This document shows, one piece after another, positions 47,652-56,195 of a DNA stretch of 64,000 nt. Source of the DNA: CSP1-5 sp964348275 (GTDB lineage Bacteria > Methylomirabilota > Methylomirabilia > Methylomirabilales > CSP1-5); the NCBI GenBank assembly GCA_964348275.1, contig CAYGBT010000011.1:1-64000 (forward strand), in the 5' to 3' direction. The translations under genes were made by a program, and so were the position numbers. Each line of letters begins with the position of its first letter. Position 1 is the first letter of the stretch. The notes under the pieces were generated by a model. The model was not told the DNA's origin. It saw only the letters and a list, made by a program, of their open reading frames with translations, and ran no database searches.

Positions 47652-49487
47652 CTAATCCGGCGCTCCGGGGCCTGCTCCCTGAGCAACCGTGGTGCTCTTG
47701 CGAGAGGACGAAAAGGCGGCCTCCAGCACTGCCCGCGCCACTGGGAGGGCGCCCACGCTGCCAAGGCCCGCATTCTCAGCAATGACTACAATCGCGATCT
47801 CTGGATCCGTATAGGGGGCAAAGGCGACGAACCACGCGTGGTCCTTGGTCTTTCCCGAGGTCCCGGCATCCTTTCTGACCACTTGTGCCGTACCGGTCTT
47901 TCCCGCAACTTGCACCCCCGGAATGCGGGCCGACCTGCCAGTCCCCTCCTCCACCACGCGGAGCATCCCCTCGCGGAGCAGCTCCAATACGCGAGGGCGC
48001 AGGGTCACCTTCCGCACCACCTCTGGGCCGTAGGCCGCCACCACCTCGCCGCGCCAAGATTCCACCCGTTTCACCACCCAGGGTCTGTAGAGGGTGCCCC
48101 CGTTGGCAATGGCCGCCACCATCCTGACCACCTGGAGCGGGGTGGCGAGGATCATCCCCTGGCCGATCCCGGTGATTACGGTGTCCCCGGGATACCAGGG
48201 TTCGCCCAGGGTTTCCCGCTTCCAGGACGGGGTGGGAACAAGTCCCGTCGCCTCATCCCCCACTTCAATCCGTGTCTTTTGGCCCAGCCCAAACTCCGTC
48301 GCGACCCGCGCGATGGGGTCGATGCCCGTTTTCAAAGCCGCTTGGTAAAAGTAGACGTTACACGAGTTGGCAATCGCCTGCATGAGGTCTTGCCGGCCGT
48401 GGCCCCCTTCCTTCCAATCGTCAAAGGTCGCCCGGCCTAACTTAAAGTACCCCGGACAATGGACGGTCGTCTCGGGGGTGAGCGCCCCGGCCTCTAACGC
48501 CGCTGCCATCACCACCAGCTTAAAGACCGACCCTGGAGGATATTGTGCCTGCAGAGGACGATTCTGGAGGGGATGCGTCGGATTCGCAATCATCTCATGC
48601 CACGACTCCTGGCTCAACCGCTCGGCGAAAAGGTTCGGATTGTAGGAGGGGCGACTGACCCACACCAGGATCTCACCGTTCTGGGGATTCATGGCCACCA
48701 CGGCCCCTCGCTTTCCAGCAAAAGCCTTCTCCGCCGCCATCTGCAGATTCTTGTCGAGGGTCAGAACGAGATTGAAGCCGGATTGGGGCTCAAGCCGATC
48801 CAGGAGGCGAACCAGCCTCCCCCGCACGTCCACCTCGATTTCTTCCCGGCCATCGATCCCCCGGACGAAGGCATCAAACAGCCGCTCCACACCCGCCTGG
48901 CCCACCGTATCGCCTGGGAGGAAGTCTCGGTACCCCTCCTCCTGGAGTTGCTCTTGATTCACCTCGCTCACATATCCAAGGAGGTGGGCCGCGATGCCGC
49001 CGTCGAGGTAGGATCGCATCGGCTGGAGCCGTAGGCTGATGCCCGGCAGATTCATCTTCCGCTCCTCAATAGCCACCATGGTCTGCTCATCCACCCCCCG
49101 GGCAAGGAGAACCGGTTGAAACGGATGCCCTTGACCTGCGCGAATCTTCGCAAGGACCTCTCTCGGCCGCTGCTTTAGAACGGTGCCGATGGCCTGGGCA
49201 GCCTCGTCAAGATCAGGGACGTCGGCGGGGACCACATACACATCGAACGAGGGACGGTTCTCCACCATGACTGCCCCAAACCGATCAAGGATGAACCCTC
49301 TCGGGGCCTCCACGGAGCGCAGTCGGAGGCGGTTGTTGGTAGAAAGGGTGGCATAGTACCGACCTTCCAATACCTGGAGGTACCAGAACCTCAGGAGGAG
49401 GAGAGAAAAGACCACCACCACCAAGACGGCTGTCCGACGAATCTTCCGCTGGATCAGCGGGGTAGGAGAGAGCCACGGTTGGGTCAC
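47652..49487 (-). CDS. mrdA: Penicillin-binding protein 2, elongasome transpeptidase
   Basis: 611 aa from GTG 49487, which overlaps the mreD stop as GTGA; a longer frame to 49721 is not used. N-terminal anchor RRTAVLVVVVFSLLLLRFWY, pedestal domain, then the transpeptidase domain with PPGSVFKLV (SxxK), ANSCNVYF (SxN) and GKTGTAQ (KTG). It crosslinks side-wall peptidoglycan in the periplasm with RodA. Beta-lactam target. Followed closely by rodA. Confidence 0.95.
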   Translation of the reverse strand: MTQPWLSPTPLIQRKIRRTAVLVVVVFSLLLLRFWYLQVLEGRYYATLSTNNRLRLRSVEAPRGFILDRFGAVMVENRPSFDVYVVPADVPDLDEAAQAIGTVLKQRPREVLAKIRAGQGHPFQPVLLARGVDEQTMVAIEERKMNLPGISLRLQPMRSYLDGGIAAHLLGYVSEVNQEQLQEEGYRDFLPGDTVGQAGVERLFDAFVRGIDGREEIEVDVRGRLVRLLDRLEPQSGFNLVLTLDKNLQMAAEKAFAGKRGAVVAMNPQNGEILVWVSRPSYNPNLFAERLSQESWHEMIANPTHPLQNRPLQAQYPPGSVFKLVVMAAALEAGALTPETTVHCPGYFKLGRATFDDWKEGGHGRQDLMQAIANSCNVYFYQAALKTGIDPIARVATEFGLGQKTRIEVGDEATGLVPTPSWKRETLGEPWYPGDTVITGIGQGMILATPLQVVRMVAAIANGGTLYRPWVVKRVESWRGEVVAAYGPEVVRKVTLRPRVLELLREGMLRVVEEGTGRSARIPGVQVAGKTGTAQVVRKDAGTSGKTKDHAWFVAFAPYTDPEIAIVVIAENAGLGSVGALPVARAVLEAAFSSSRKSTTVAQGAGPGAPD

Positions 49488-49978
49488 AGCTTCACCTCCA
49501 CGAGCTGGCGGAGCCGAGTACTGAATAGGAGCAGCCCTCCCACCGCCGTCGTGTAGACGGCCCCGGGCAAGACAATCCAAAAGAGCGGCTCCCCGAAACC
49601 CCGCCCCATCCCGAAGAAGGCCAGGATACCCAAGGTCATGAGGCCTGAAATGATACCGGTGAGAAAGAGGAGTACCACGTGAGGGACGAGACGAGTCTCT
49701 TCCAGCTCCTCCCGTACCCAAACCAGCATGTAGCCCAAGAGACTCAACGTAAAGGCATGGAGCCCCAGCGGAGCACCGGAGAGGGCATCCTCATAGAGGC
49801 CCAGCAGGGCACCCACCAGGCAGGCCCGCACCGGACTCATCTTGTAACTGCCCAGATACAGCAGCAGAAGGAAGAGGTCCGGCCGAACCCGTCCGACCTC
49901 TACCAGGGGAGTGACAGTCGTTTGGAGAATCACAACCGAAACGAGTCCGGCGAGAAGCCAGATCACTTCCCCCTCCAC
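49484..49978 (-). CDS. mreD: Rod-shape-determining protein MreD
   Basis: 164 aa, five to six membrane helices, RPDLFLLLLYLGSYKMSPVR and LLGLYEDALSGAPLGLHAFT being the typical family blocks. Links MreB/MreC to the membrane in the elongasome. Overlaps mreC by 16 nt upstream and mrdA by 4 nt downstream. Confidence 0.93.
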   Translation of the reverse strand: MEGEVIWLLAGLVSVVILQTTVTPLVEVGRVRPDLFLLLLYLGSYKMSPVRACLVGALLGLYEDALSGAPLGLHAFTLSLLGYMLVWVREELEETRLVPHVVLLFLTGIISGLMTLGILAFFGMGRGFGEPLFWIVLPGAVYTTAVGGLLLFSTRLRQLVEVKL

Positions 49979-50820
49979 GGTCGATGCTGGGGACGGGACC
50001 CCTCTCCACGGACTACCAAGACCTCCTCCAACCGATAAAAATCCACGCTGGGCTCAACGGTGGCCTCCTGGAAGAGGGCTCCACTTCGCCTGTCGACACC
50101 CACCACCTTGCCGACGAGGATCCCCTTGGGATACACACCCCCGAGACCCGAGGTGATCACGTCCTCCCCCGTCCGGACCTCGGCTCGGATAGGGAGATAC
50201 CTGATCCGCAGTCGACCAGTCTGGGCGCCCACCAAAAGGCCCGTCACCCGTGAGGTCTGCAGAATCACCCCGACCGAACTTACGGGGTCAGTGATGAGCA
50301 GGACGCGGGCGCTCGACGGACTCACATCGACTACTTGGCCGACCAGTCCCCCGGGGGCGATCACTGCCATGTGCCGTCCAATACCGTGTCGGGTTCCTTG
50401 GTCGATCAACACGCTGTGAAACCAGTTGGTGGCATCCTTCCCCACCACCCCCGCTGGAGCAACCCTAAAGGGCTCTCGCTCTCCAAGTTCCAGGAGGCTC
50501 TTGAGGCGTTGATTTTCAAGACGCGCCTCCTCCAACATCCTCAGACGGGCTTGGAGAGCTTCGATCTCTTCGTGGAGGCGCACATTCTCCTGCCGGACCA
50601 AACGGAGGTCCACATAGCTGTCCCAGATCTCTTTGGCGCTATGCTTGAGATAGGCGGTGGCCTTCAGGAAGGGGCTAACAGACTCCAGGAGGATCCGCTT
50701 GAGGAAAGGAGTGAGATTTTCTTCCTGGCGTACCTCCATGGTCATCAAGAGGAAGGAGATAAGAACGGCACTCGCCAGGACAACCAATCGGCGGTATCTT
50801 GAGAGCAGACGAAGCATCAT
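49963..50820 (-). CDS. mreC: Rod-shape-determining protein MreC
   Basis: 285 aa from ATG 50820 (GGAGGG about 12 nt upstream; the codon at 50832 is TTG). One membrane helix LVVLASAVLISFLLMTM, a periplasmic coiled coil (ENVRLHEEIEALQARLRMLE, about 80-110), and the beta-domains with VVGKDATNWFHSVLIDQGT and GGVYPKGILVGKV. It activates PBP2. A gap of 110 nt to mreB contains degenerate repeats. Confidence 0.93.
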   Translation of the reverse strand: MMLRLLSRYRRLVVLASAVLISFLLMTMEVRQEENLTPFLKRILLESVSPFLKATAYLKHSAKEIWDSYVDLRLVRQENVRLHEEIEALQARLRMLEEARLENQRLKSLLELGEREPFRVAPAGVVGKDATNWFHSVLIDQGTRHGIGRHMAVIAPGGLVGQVVDVSPSSARVLLITDPVSSVGVILQTSRVTGLLVGAQTGRLRIRYLPIRAEVRTGEDVITSGLGGVYPKGILVGKVVGVDRRSGALFQEATVEPSVDFYRLEEVLVVRGEGSRPQHRPWRGK

Positions 50821-50867
50821 TGCATCCGGCAACCCTCCAGCCCATGCAAGGCTTTCGCGTTGACCGA

Positions 50868-50930
50868 CGACCGAAGACCGATGACTGAAGAAAACCGGTC
50901 ATCGGACGTCGGTGACCGATCATCGTTTAT
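50868..50930. repeat. Degenerate GGTCATCGG-type repeats between mreB and mreC
   Basis: Units such as ACCGACGACCGAAGACCGATG, GGTCATCGGACGTCGGTGACC begin one base after the mreB stop. Self-complementary (GGTCATCG/CGATGACC), so they fold into hairpins. The same repeat type occurs at 59660-59690. Confidence 0.75.
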
Positions 50931-51959
50931 CTAGCTCTCGAGACAGACCGTCTTTAAAAGATCCAGTTCGTCCAAAACCTTGCCAGCGCCCAGAACCACA
51001 CAGGAGAGGGGGTCCTCCGCGATGGACATCCTCAGGTGGGTCTCCAACCCGATAAGCGTCTCAAGGCCGTGGAGAAGGGAGCCGCCACCGGTCATCACGA
51101 TCCCCTTCTCGGCGATATCCGCCGCTAACTCGGGAGGCGTCCGCTCCAACGCCGTCTTGACCGCATCCACAATGGCGTAAATCGGATCGTGCAGCGCCTC
51201 CCGGATGTCGCTGTCGCTGACCGCAAGGGTCTTGGGAATCCCGTCCATCAGGTCCCGCCCCTTGATTTCCATTTTCCGCGGGTCGTCGAACGGATACGCC
51301 GACCCGGCCTGGATCTTGACCTTCTCTGCCGTCCGCTCCCCCACCAGCAGGTTATACTTCCGCTTCAGGTACTGGATGATGGCCTCGTCCATCTCATCGC
51401 CAGCGATGCGGATGGACTGACTGTAGACGATCCCGGAGAGGGAAATCACTGCCACCTCGGTCGTCCCGCCACCAATGTCTACGATCATATTCCCCGAGGG
51501 CTCCTGGACAGCAAGGCCTGCCCCGATCGCCGCCGCCATCGGTTCTTCAATGAGGTAGACCTCTCGGGCACCCGCCTGTTCCGCAGAATCCCGGATCGCG
51601 CGCTTCTCCACCTGGGTAATCCCGGAGGGAACGCCAATCACAATCCGGGGCCGAACAAGCGTCTTCCGGTTGTGAATCCGAACGATGAACTGCCGGATCA
51701 TCTGCTCGGTCAGGTCGAAGTCGGCAATGACCCCGTCCATGAGGGGACGGACCGCGACGATGGAGGCTGGAGTCCGGCCGACCATATCCTTGGCCTCTCT
51801 TCCCACCTTCAGGACGCTACTCGTCCCCTTCTTCACTGCCACCACCGAAGGTTCGGAGAGGACGATTCCCTTCCCCTGGACGTAGATGAGCGTGTTGGCG
51901 GTTCCGAGGTCAATGGCGAGGTCGTTGGAAAACATTCCATAAATCAAATCGAAGAGCAT
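50931..51959 (-). CDS. mreB: Actin-like cytoskeletal protein MreB
   Basis: 342 aa from ATG 51959 (AAGGAG 8 nt upstream). Actin-fold phosphate loops AIDLGTANTLIYV and IVDIGGGTTEVAVISL, and adenine motif MTGGGSLLHGLE near the C-terminus. Forms membrane-bound filaments directing the elongasome. First gene of mreBCD-mrdA-rodA. A longer frame to 52007 lacks a ribosome site. Confidence 0.96.
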   Translation of the reverse strand: MLFDLIYGMFSNDLAIDLGTANTLIYVQGKGIVLSEPSVVAVKKGTSSVLKVGREAKDMVGRTPASIVAVRPLMDGVIADFDLTEQMIRQFIVRIHNRKTLVRPRIVIGVPSGITQVEKRAIRDSAEQAGAREVYLIEEPMAAAIGAGLAVQEPSGNMIVDIGGGTTEVAVISLSGIVYSQSIRIAGDEMDEAIIQYLKRKYNLLVGERTAEKVKIQAGSAYPFDDPRKMEIKGRDLMDGIPKTLAVSDSDIREALHDPIYAIVDAVKTALERTPPELAADIAEKGIVMTGGGSLLHGLETLIGLETHLRMSIAEDPLSCVVLGAGKVLDELDLLKTVCLES

Positions 51960-52152
51960 AGGATCGACTCCTTTCACCTTCGGCCCGATGTCCCCATCAC
52001 GCACCAAACGCGGTTAGATGATTAGCATAGCCACTCAGCAAAGACAAGGGGTTTTCCCCATGTGGCTTCGGAAGGGGAAAAAACTGTTGCGGGCCGGTCG
52101 GACGATTGAGTATCATTTTTAGCAGACGAGCGTGTCTCACCGGAGGCCAGTT

Positions 52153-53157
52153 GTGCTTCGCTCCGTGCGAAAAAACATCAAGTCTCTCAGTATTACACTG
52201 TGGCTGGTCATCGCCTCTTTCATCGCGACCATTTTCCTCGTCTGGGGAATGCAATCTGCCGGCCCGGGAAGCGGCAGCGATACTGCGGTGGCTGCCATTG
52301 TCAATGGGGAGCGCATTCCCCGACTGGAGTTTCAACGAGCCTACTTCCGCCAACGGGAGACCCTCCGCCAGCTGTACGGCGACCAGTGGAATGAGGACCT
52401 GGCGCGCACCCTCAACATCCGCCAGCAGGTCCTGGATAGCCTGATCACTGCCCGGCTCCTCCTCCAAGAGGCAGAACGCGTTGGTATTGCCGTTTCACGG
52501 GAAGAGTTGGCCGCTGCCGTCATGGAGAACCCCCTGTTCGCCGTCGAGGGAAAATTCAGTCCAGAGCGCTATCGCCGACTCATGGAGGCGAATCGGCTCA
52601 CTCCTGAGCAGTACGAGGAATCCATCCGCCAGACCCTCCTCCGCCAGAAACTGGCCGCCCTCATTCAAGCATCTGCCAAAGTCTCGCAGGCCGAGGCGTG
52701 GGAGGCCTTCCGCGCTGCCAAGGAGAAGGTTCGCGTCGGCTACGTCAGTCTCCCTCGGACCGAGGAGAACAGGGCCCGCCTGGAACAGCTCCAGGCGCAG
52801 GCCGGTCAGAACGGGACCCCCCCCGAAAACTTCTTGCAAAATTCAGGCCTGAACCCAAAACGGCCAAAGCCCTTTGCCTTCGGCGAGGCTGTGGTGGACC
52901 CCCTGGATAGTCGGAGCTTTCATCTGGCCATCCTCCGTTTGAAGAAGGGAGAGATCAGCCCCGTGGTCGACGGGGGAAAGTCCTATCTCCTGATTCACCT
53001 CCTGGAACGTAAGGCCGCGACTCGAGAGGCCTTCGAAAAGGAGAAGGAGACTTGGACGCAACAGCTCCTCTCCCAAAAGCAGTTACGGATTTGGGCGCTT
53101 TGGGTCCAGGAGCTTAAGCGGCAAGCCGATATCGAGATCACGCAGGGGCTCACCTAA
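52153..53157 (+). CDS. PpiD/SurA-like membrane-anchored chaperone
   Basis: 334 aa from GTG 52153 (GGAGG upstream), beginning LRSVRKNIKSLSITLWLVIA, the cytosolic start plus single membrane helix typical of PpiD. The SurA-N chaperone domain covers about 45-190 (VNGERIPRLEFQRAYFRQRE, VSREELAAAVMENPLF, RYRRLMEANRLTPEQYEESI). The parvulin domain is strongly shortened: only a segment around 225-300 remains (LKKGEISPVVDGGKSYLLIH), so isomerase activity is doubtful. Likely assists folding of exported proteins in the periplasm. Ends in a perfect hairpin. Confidence 0.82.
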   Translation: MLRSVRKNIKSLSITLWLVIASFIATIFLVWGMQSAGPGSGSDTAVAAIVNGERIPRLEFQRAYFRQRETLRQLYGDQWNEDLARTLNIRQQVLDSLITARLLLQEAERVGIAVSREELAAAVMENPLFAVEGKFSPERYRRLMEANRLTPEQYEESIRQTLLRQKLAALIQASAKVSQAEAWEAFRAAKEKVRVGYVSLPRTEENRARLEQLQAQAGQNGTPPENFLQNSGLNPKRPKPFAFGEAVVDPLDSRSFHLAILRLKKGEISPVVDGGKSYLLIHLLERKAATREAFEKEKETWTQQLLSQKQLRIWALWVQELKRQADIEITQGLT

Positions 53158-53184
53158 AGTAAACGCACTAGGTGCGTTTACTTT
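53156..53184. terminator. 13-bp perfect hairpin at the end of the ppiD-like gene
   Basis: AAAGTAAACGCAC-TAG-GTGCGTTTACTTT overlaps the stop codon and is followed by GGAGCAATGGAGCAG. Identical arms occur at the end of amrS (37588-37616). Further CAATAGAGC/ATTGCTCCATT repeats lie at about 53287-53304, with the same inverted arrangement as at 37525-37587. Confidence 0.65.
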
Positions 53185-53346
53185 GGAGCAATGGAGCAGC
53201 GGTTCGACCACGCTCACCGCCCTGAGGCCGTCGACGGGCAGAAGAGTCGAGCGATTTGGAAGCAAAAGTCGCCATTGTGGTCTAATGCTCTATTGCTCCA
53301 TTATCAGAAGATTTAACATGTTTGCAGTTGTACGTTCGGTGTCCTG

Positions 53347-53685
53347 ATGGCTTACGTGTACTGCGCTGACGACGGTTCGATCGAGGGGTTTTCGAAGGAG
53401 CGCTCGGACGTCCCTCTGGGGACTCACTGTATCCCGATCTCCCAGGAGGCCTTTGATATGCTGTCGGCCATCCCCACCGGCTTCAAGATGGACCTCGACA
53501 GCAGGACGTTGAAGGCCCAAACGATTTCCGACCAGGAAGACTGGATTCGGTGGATCCCGGTGGTCCTGAACCACCGGTACATGGATGGGGAGTTCGTCCC
53601 GCTCCTCAAAGAGCCAACCCCATTCGAGGAGTGGGTCCGGGAGCGAACCAGGCGAACTCAAGTGCGCCGTAAAGGCAAGGAGTGA
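53347..53685 (+). CDS. Unknown 112-residue protein
   Basis: Begins MAYVYCADDGSIEGFSKERS, with a predicted beta-rich core and a charged C-terminal helix (EWVRERTRRTQVRRKGKE). No family recognised. Its last 28 nt overlap the convergent cyclo-ligase gene, and the 190-nt gap upstream holds the hairpin and repeats. Codon use matches the neighbours, supporting a real gene. Confidence 0.55.
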   Translation: MAYVYCADDGSIEGFSKERSDVPLGTHCIPISQEAFDMLSAIPTGFKMDLDSRTLKAQTISDQEDWIRWIPVVLNHRYMDGEFVPLLKEPTPFEEWVRERTRRTQVRRKGKE

Positions 53686-54386
53686 GATCGGATCTGGTCC
53701 AGAACCGGAATAGCCGCGATCTTCTCTTCCGAGAGAAGATCCCAATAGATCCCGGACGGCCGTGGAAATGTGGTCCGCGTCTCCAGCACTTCTTCCGGGG
53801 TAACGATCACGTCGACGGGGATGTCGTGAATCTGCATCTCGATCTCTTCCTGCACCATCTGGAGGGGATGGACGGTGGTGGCGATGGGCGTTTCTCCCGA
53901 GACCTTCCCCCAGGCAGTGAGTAGGGCAAACTCGATGTCGGAGTAGCCTCCTCCTTTCCCCACCCTGGCCCCCCGTCGGTTCACCGCGACAGAACCGCAC
54001 ATGATGAGGTCGAGCGGAGCAACCGCCGCCACGGGTACCGGCCGTCCCGCTCTGGCGGCTCCCCGGATGCTCGCGGCCTGCCGCAGGGACCCTCCGATTC
54101 TTTTCGGGTCAAGTTCAAGGAAGCAGTGGTCGGCCCGCAGCCTGGGAACCGCCATGTAAACGACCTTGCCCTCTTCAAGGGCGAGATGTCGCACCGGCCA
54201 CTGGGAAGCATCCGGGTTACACTTGCAGGTCCCCGCCCGCTGCCAGATCGGTAGGGTCGCAAGGAGGCGGGCTGCCCGTTCTGAACCGACAAAGTTGGGA
54301 ATCCTTCCGACCGCGCCCGGGAATCGGCTGACCCTCTCCTCAGTTAAAAGACTCCAGATCCGTCGCCGGAGGTTTGCCTTGCTCAT
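53658..54386 (-). CDS. 5-formyltetrahydrofolate cyclo-ligase family protein
   Basis: 242 aa. C-terminal GKGGGYSDIEFALL is the ATP/folate loop of the family (normal form GxGxGYYD), and RIWSLLTEERVSRFPGAVGR is an N-terminal segment typical of the longer MTHFS-domain group. It would convert 5-formyl-THF to 5,10-methenyl-THF using ATP. The Tyr-Ser-Asp in place of Tyr-Tyr-Asp marks the longer subgroup, whose activity is less certain. Shares a 4-bp ATGA overlap with thiI upstream. Confidence 0.78.
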   Translation of the reverse strand: MSKANLRRRIWSLLTEERVSRFPGAVGRIPNFVGSERAARLLATLPIWQRAGTCKCNPDASQWPVRHLALEEGKVVYMAVPRLRADHCFLELDPKRIGGSLRQAASIRGAARAGRPVPVAAVAPLDLIMCGSVAVNRRGARVGKGGGYSDIEFALLTAWGKVSGETPIATTVHPLQMVQEEIEMQIHDIPVDVIVTPEEVLETRTTFPRPSGIYWDLLSEEKIAAIPVLDQIRSHSLPLRRT

Positions 54387-55552
54387 GGAGCCTCCGGGAA
54401 GGCAAACACCTCCAGCTCTGCTCGCTCCACACTCATCTTCACCAGGCGGTCGATATCGAGAGTCAGCTCCACCCTCCCAATCTCCTCCACCGTCGCCCGG
54501 GTGGCCGGATGCCGCGGGATGAAGAGCATACAGCAGTCCTGGTCCGGCTGGATAGAGATTTCATAGGTCCCGATCCCTTTGGCCTGCTCCGAGATTTCCT
54601 CCTTGTCCATCCCAATCAGCGGGCGAAGGACGGGAAGCCTCACCGCGTCTTCGATCACGGTAAGGTTCTCCAAAGTCTGGGAGGCCACCTGCCCGAGACT
54701 TTCCCCCGTGACTAACGCCCTGGCCTCCTCGAGGCCAGCCAGGTGCTCCGCGATCCGAGCCATGAGACGCCGATACAGGAGGACCCGGTATGGGGCAGGC
54801 GTGTTCAACACCACCTCTTGTTGGACTTCACCGAATGGGATCAGATAGAGCCGAGAAGCGTATTGAAAGCGGGTGAGGCGCTTGAGGATCTCCTTGGTCT
54901 TCTCCTGCGTCCGACGGTCGAGGAAGGGGGCCCCGTGGAAGTGGACGAAGCTCACGAGACATCCCCGACGCATCATCCGGAAGGCGGCCACCGGAGAGTC
55001 AATGCCGCCCGAGATGAGTGCAAGGACCCGTCCCGCGACCCCAACCGGCAGTCCCCCTGGCCCTGGAACCTTTTTGAGGTACAGATAGGCTTCCCTTGGC
55101 AGGATCTCGATGAAAAGGGTAATCTCGGGGTTCTTGAGGTCCACCCTAGCCGGAAACCGGTTCAGGACAAAGCTTCCCAGGGCTTCGTTGACCTGTTGAG
55201 AAGTGAGGGGGAACTCCTTGAAGGCCCGGCGGGCGGTCACGCGGAACGTCTGGAATGATTTTCCCGTCAAGGCCCTTTCGGCCGTCACACGCAGGGCATC
55301 AAGGGTCAAGGGAGCGCGAAGAGCCACAGCGCAATTGGCCACTCCGCAGACCTGCTGGATTCGGTCCGCGACCGCGCCGGCCGAGTCCTCGTCAGCAACG
55401 TCGAGCACGATGCGTCCGGTGAGCTTCCGGATCTTGCTTACCGGAAGATCGGCAGTGGCCTGTCTCAGGTTGCGGACCAGCTGGTTTACAAAGAGGGGGC
55501 GGTTCCGGGCTTTGAGTGCAATTTCGTGGTAATGAACGAGAAGGACCCTCAT
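54383..55552 (-). CDS. thiI: tRNA 4-thiouridine synthase ThiI (no rhodanese domain)
   Basis: 389 aa from ATG 55552. N-terminal ferredoxin-like and THUMP domains (about 1-165; HYHEIALKARNRPLFVNQL), then a PP-loop ATP pyrophosphatase with ALISGGIDSPVAAF (about 185). Signature VTGESLGQVASQTLENL follows. The C-terminal rhodanese domain of E. coli ThiI is missing, as in many bacteria, so sulphur would come from a separate carrier; the QPDQDCCMLF motif keeps candidate cysteines. It makes s4U8 in tRNA. Confidence 0.88.
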   Translation of the reverse strand: MRVLLVHYHEIALKARNRPLFVNQLVRNLRQATADLPVSKIRKLTGRIVLDVADEDSAGAVADRIQQVCGVANCAVALRAPLTLDALRVTAERALTGKSFQTFRVTARRAFKEFPLTSQQVNEALGSFVLNRFPARVDLKNPEITLFIEILPREAYLYLKKVPGPGGLPVGVAGRVLALISGGIDSPVAAFRMMRRGCLVSFVHFHGAPFLDRRTQEKTKEILKRLTRFQYASRLYLIPFGEVQQEVVLNTPAPYRVLLYRRLMARIAEHLAGLEEARALVTGESLGQVASQTLENLTVIEDAVRLPVLRPLIGMDKEEISEQAKGIGTYEISIQPDQDCCMLFIPRHPATRATVEEIGRVELTLDIDRLVKMSVERAELEVFAFPEAP

Positions 55553-55582
55553 CACACCTCTCAGCGGTCAGGCCTCAAGGGT

Positions 55583-56050
55583 CTACGACCCCTCCTGCTG
55601 GATCCGCGCCAGCACGCCAATGACCTCATCGAGGTCCGGAAGCTCTTTGCGTCCATAGACCCGCACAAACCGAATAATCCCCTGTCGGTCAATGACAAAG
55701 ATTGCCCGCTCCGCAATGTTGTTGTCCTCGATGAATATCCCGTAGGCTTGGCAGACATGGCGGTGGATGTCGCTGAGGAGCGGAAAGTCCACGCCCCCCA
55801 GGGATTTCACCCATGCCTCGTGGCAGGGAACGCTATCCACGCTTACACCCAGGACCTGGGTGCCCAGCCGCTCCAGGTCCGCCAGGCGGTCCCGGAGGGC
55901 GACGACCTCCTGAGTTCACGTAGGCGTCCAGTCCAGCCGGTAAAACGCCAGGAGAACATTTCGGCTCCCTTGAAAATCGGTGAGGCGGACTTCTCGATCA
56001 CCGACCGCCTCCAGGACAAAATCGGGGGCCGGGTCTCCTATACTCGCCAT
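55583..56050 (-). CDS. Peroxiredoxin with in-frame TGA at the active site (probable selenoprotein)
   Basis: 155 aa if TGA is read through. From ATG 56050: MASIGDPAPDFVLEAVGDRE, then NVLLAFYRLDWTPT, codon 45 = TGA (55918-55916), then TQEVVALRDRLADLERLGTQ, SVDSVPCHEAW and FPLLSD, the AhpC/TSA (BCP/AhpE-like) fold. In the family this position is the peroxidatic Cys (WTPxCT), so Sec45 is expected. Directly after TGA a stem GGAGG-loop-CCTCC (55910-55894) can serve as SECIS. Alternative: a Cys codon mutated to stop; but both halves stay intact in one frame with no other lesion. Confidence 0.75.
55894..55918 (-). promoter_or_regulatory. Putative SECIS hairpin behind the TGA codon
   Basis: UGA, ACUCA, then GGAGG-UCGUCGC-CCUCC; the loop has G and U near its 5' side at about 16 nt after the UGA, close to the minimum distance for bacterial SECIS. 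The stem is short (5 bp, two more possible below a mismatch). Confidence 0.5.
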
Positions 56051-56097
56051 TTTTTGTCCAGGACGTAAGTCTCCGTTTCCATGCACGATGCTTTCCA

Positions 56098-56195
56098 GAA
56101 TAGCTATGAGCTATCAGCAGTCCGCCGTCAGCAAAAAAATCCGCAAACAGCTCACTGTTGATACCTGATTGCTGATAGCTGACAGCTCACTAGTA
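56098..56195. repeat. Degenerate CAGCTATCAGC-type repeats
   Basis: Units TAGCTATGAGCTATCAGCAG, GCTGATAGCTGACAGC and similar. The tract begins at the TAG stop of the OMP-decarboxylase-like gene (GTGAGCTGTCAGCTATCAGC on minus). Mutually complementary and able to fold. Confidence 0.75.
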
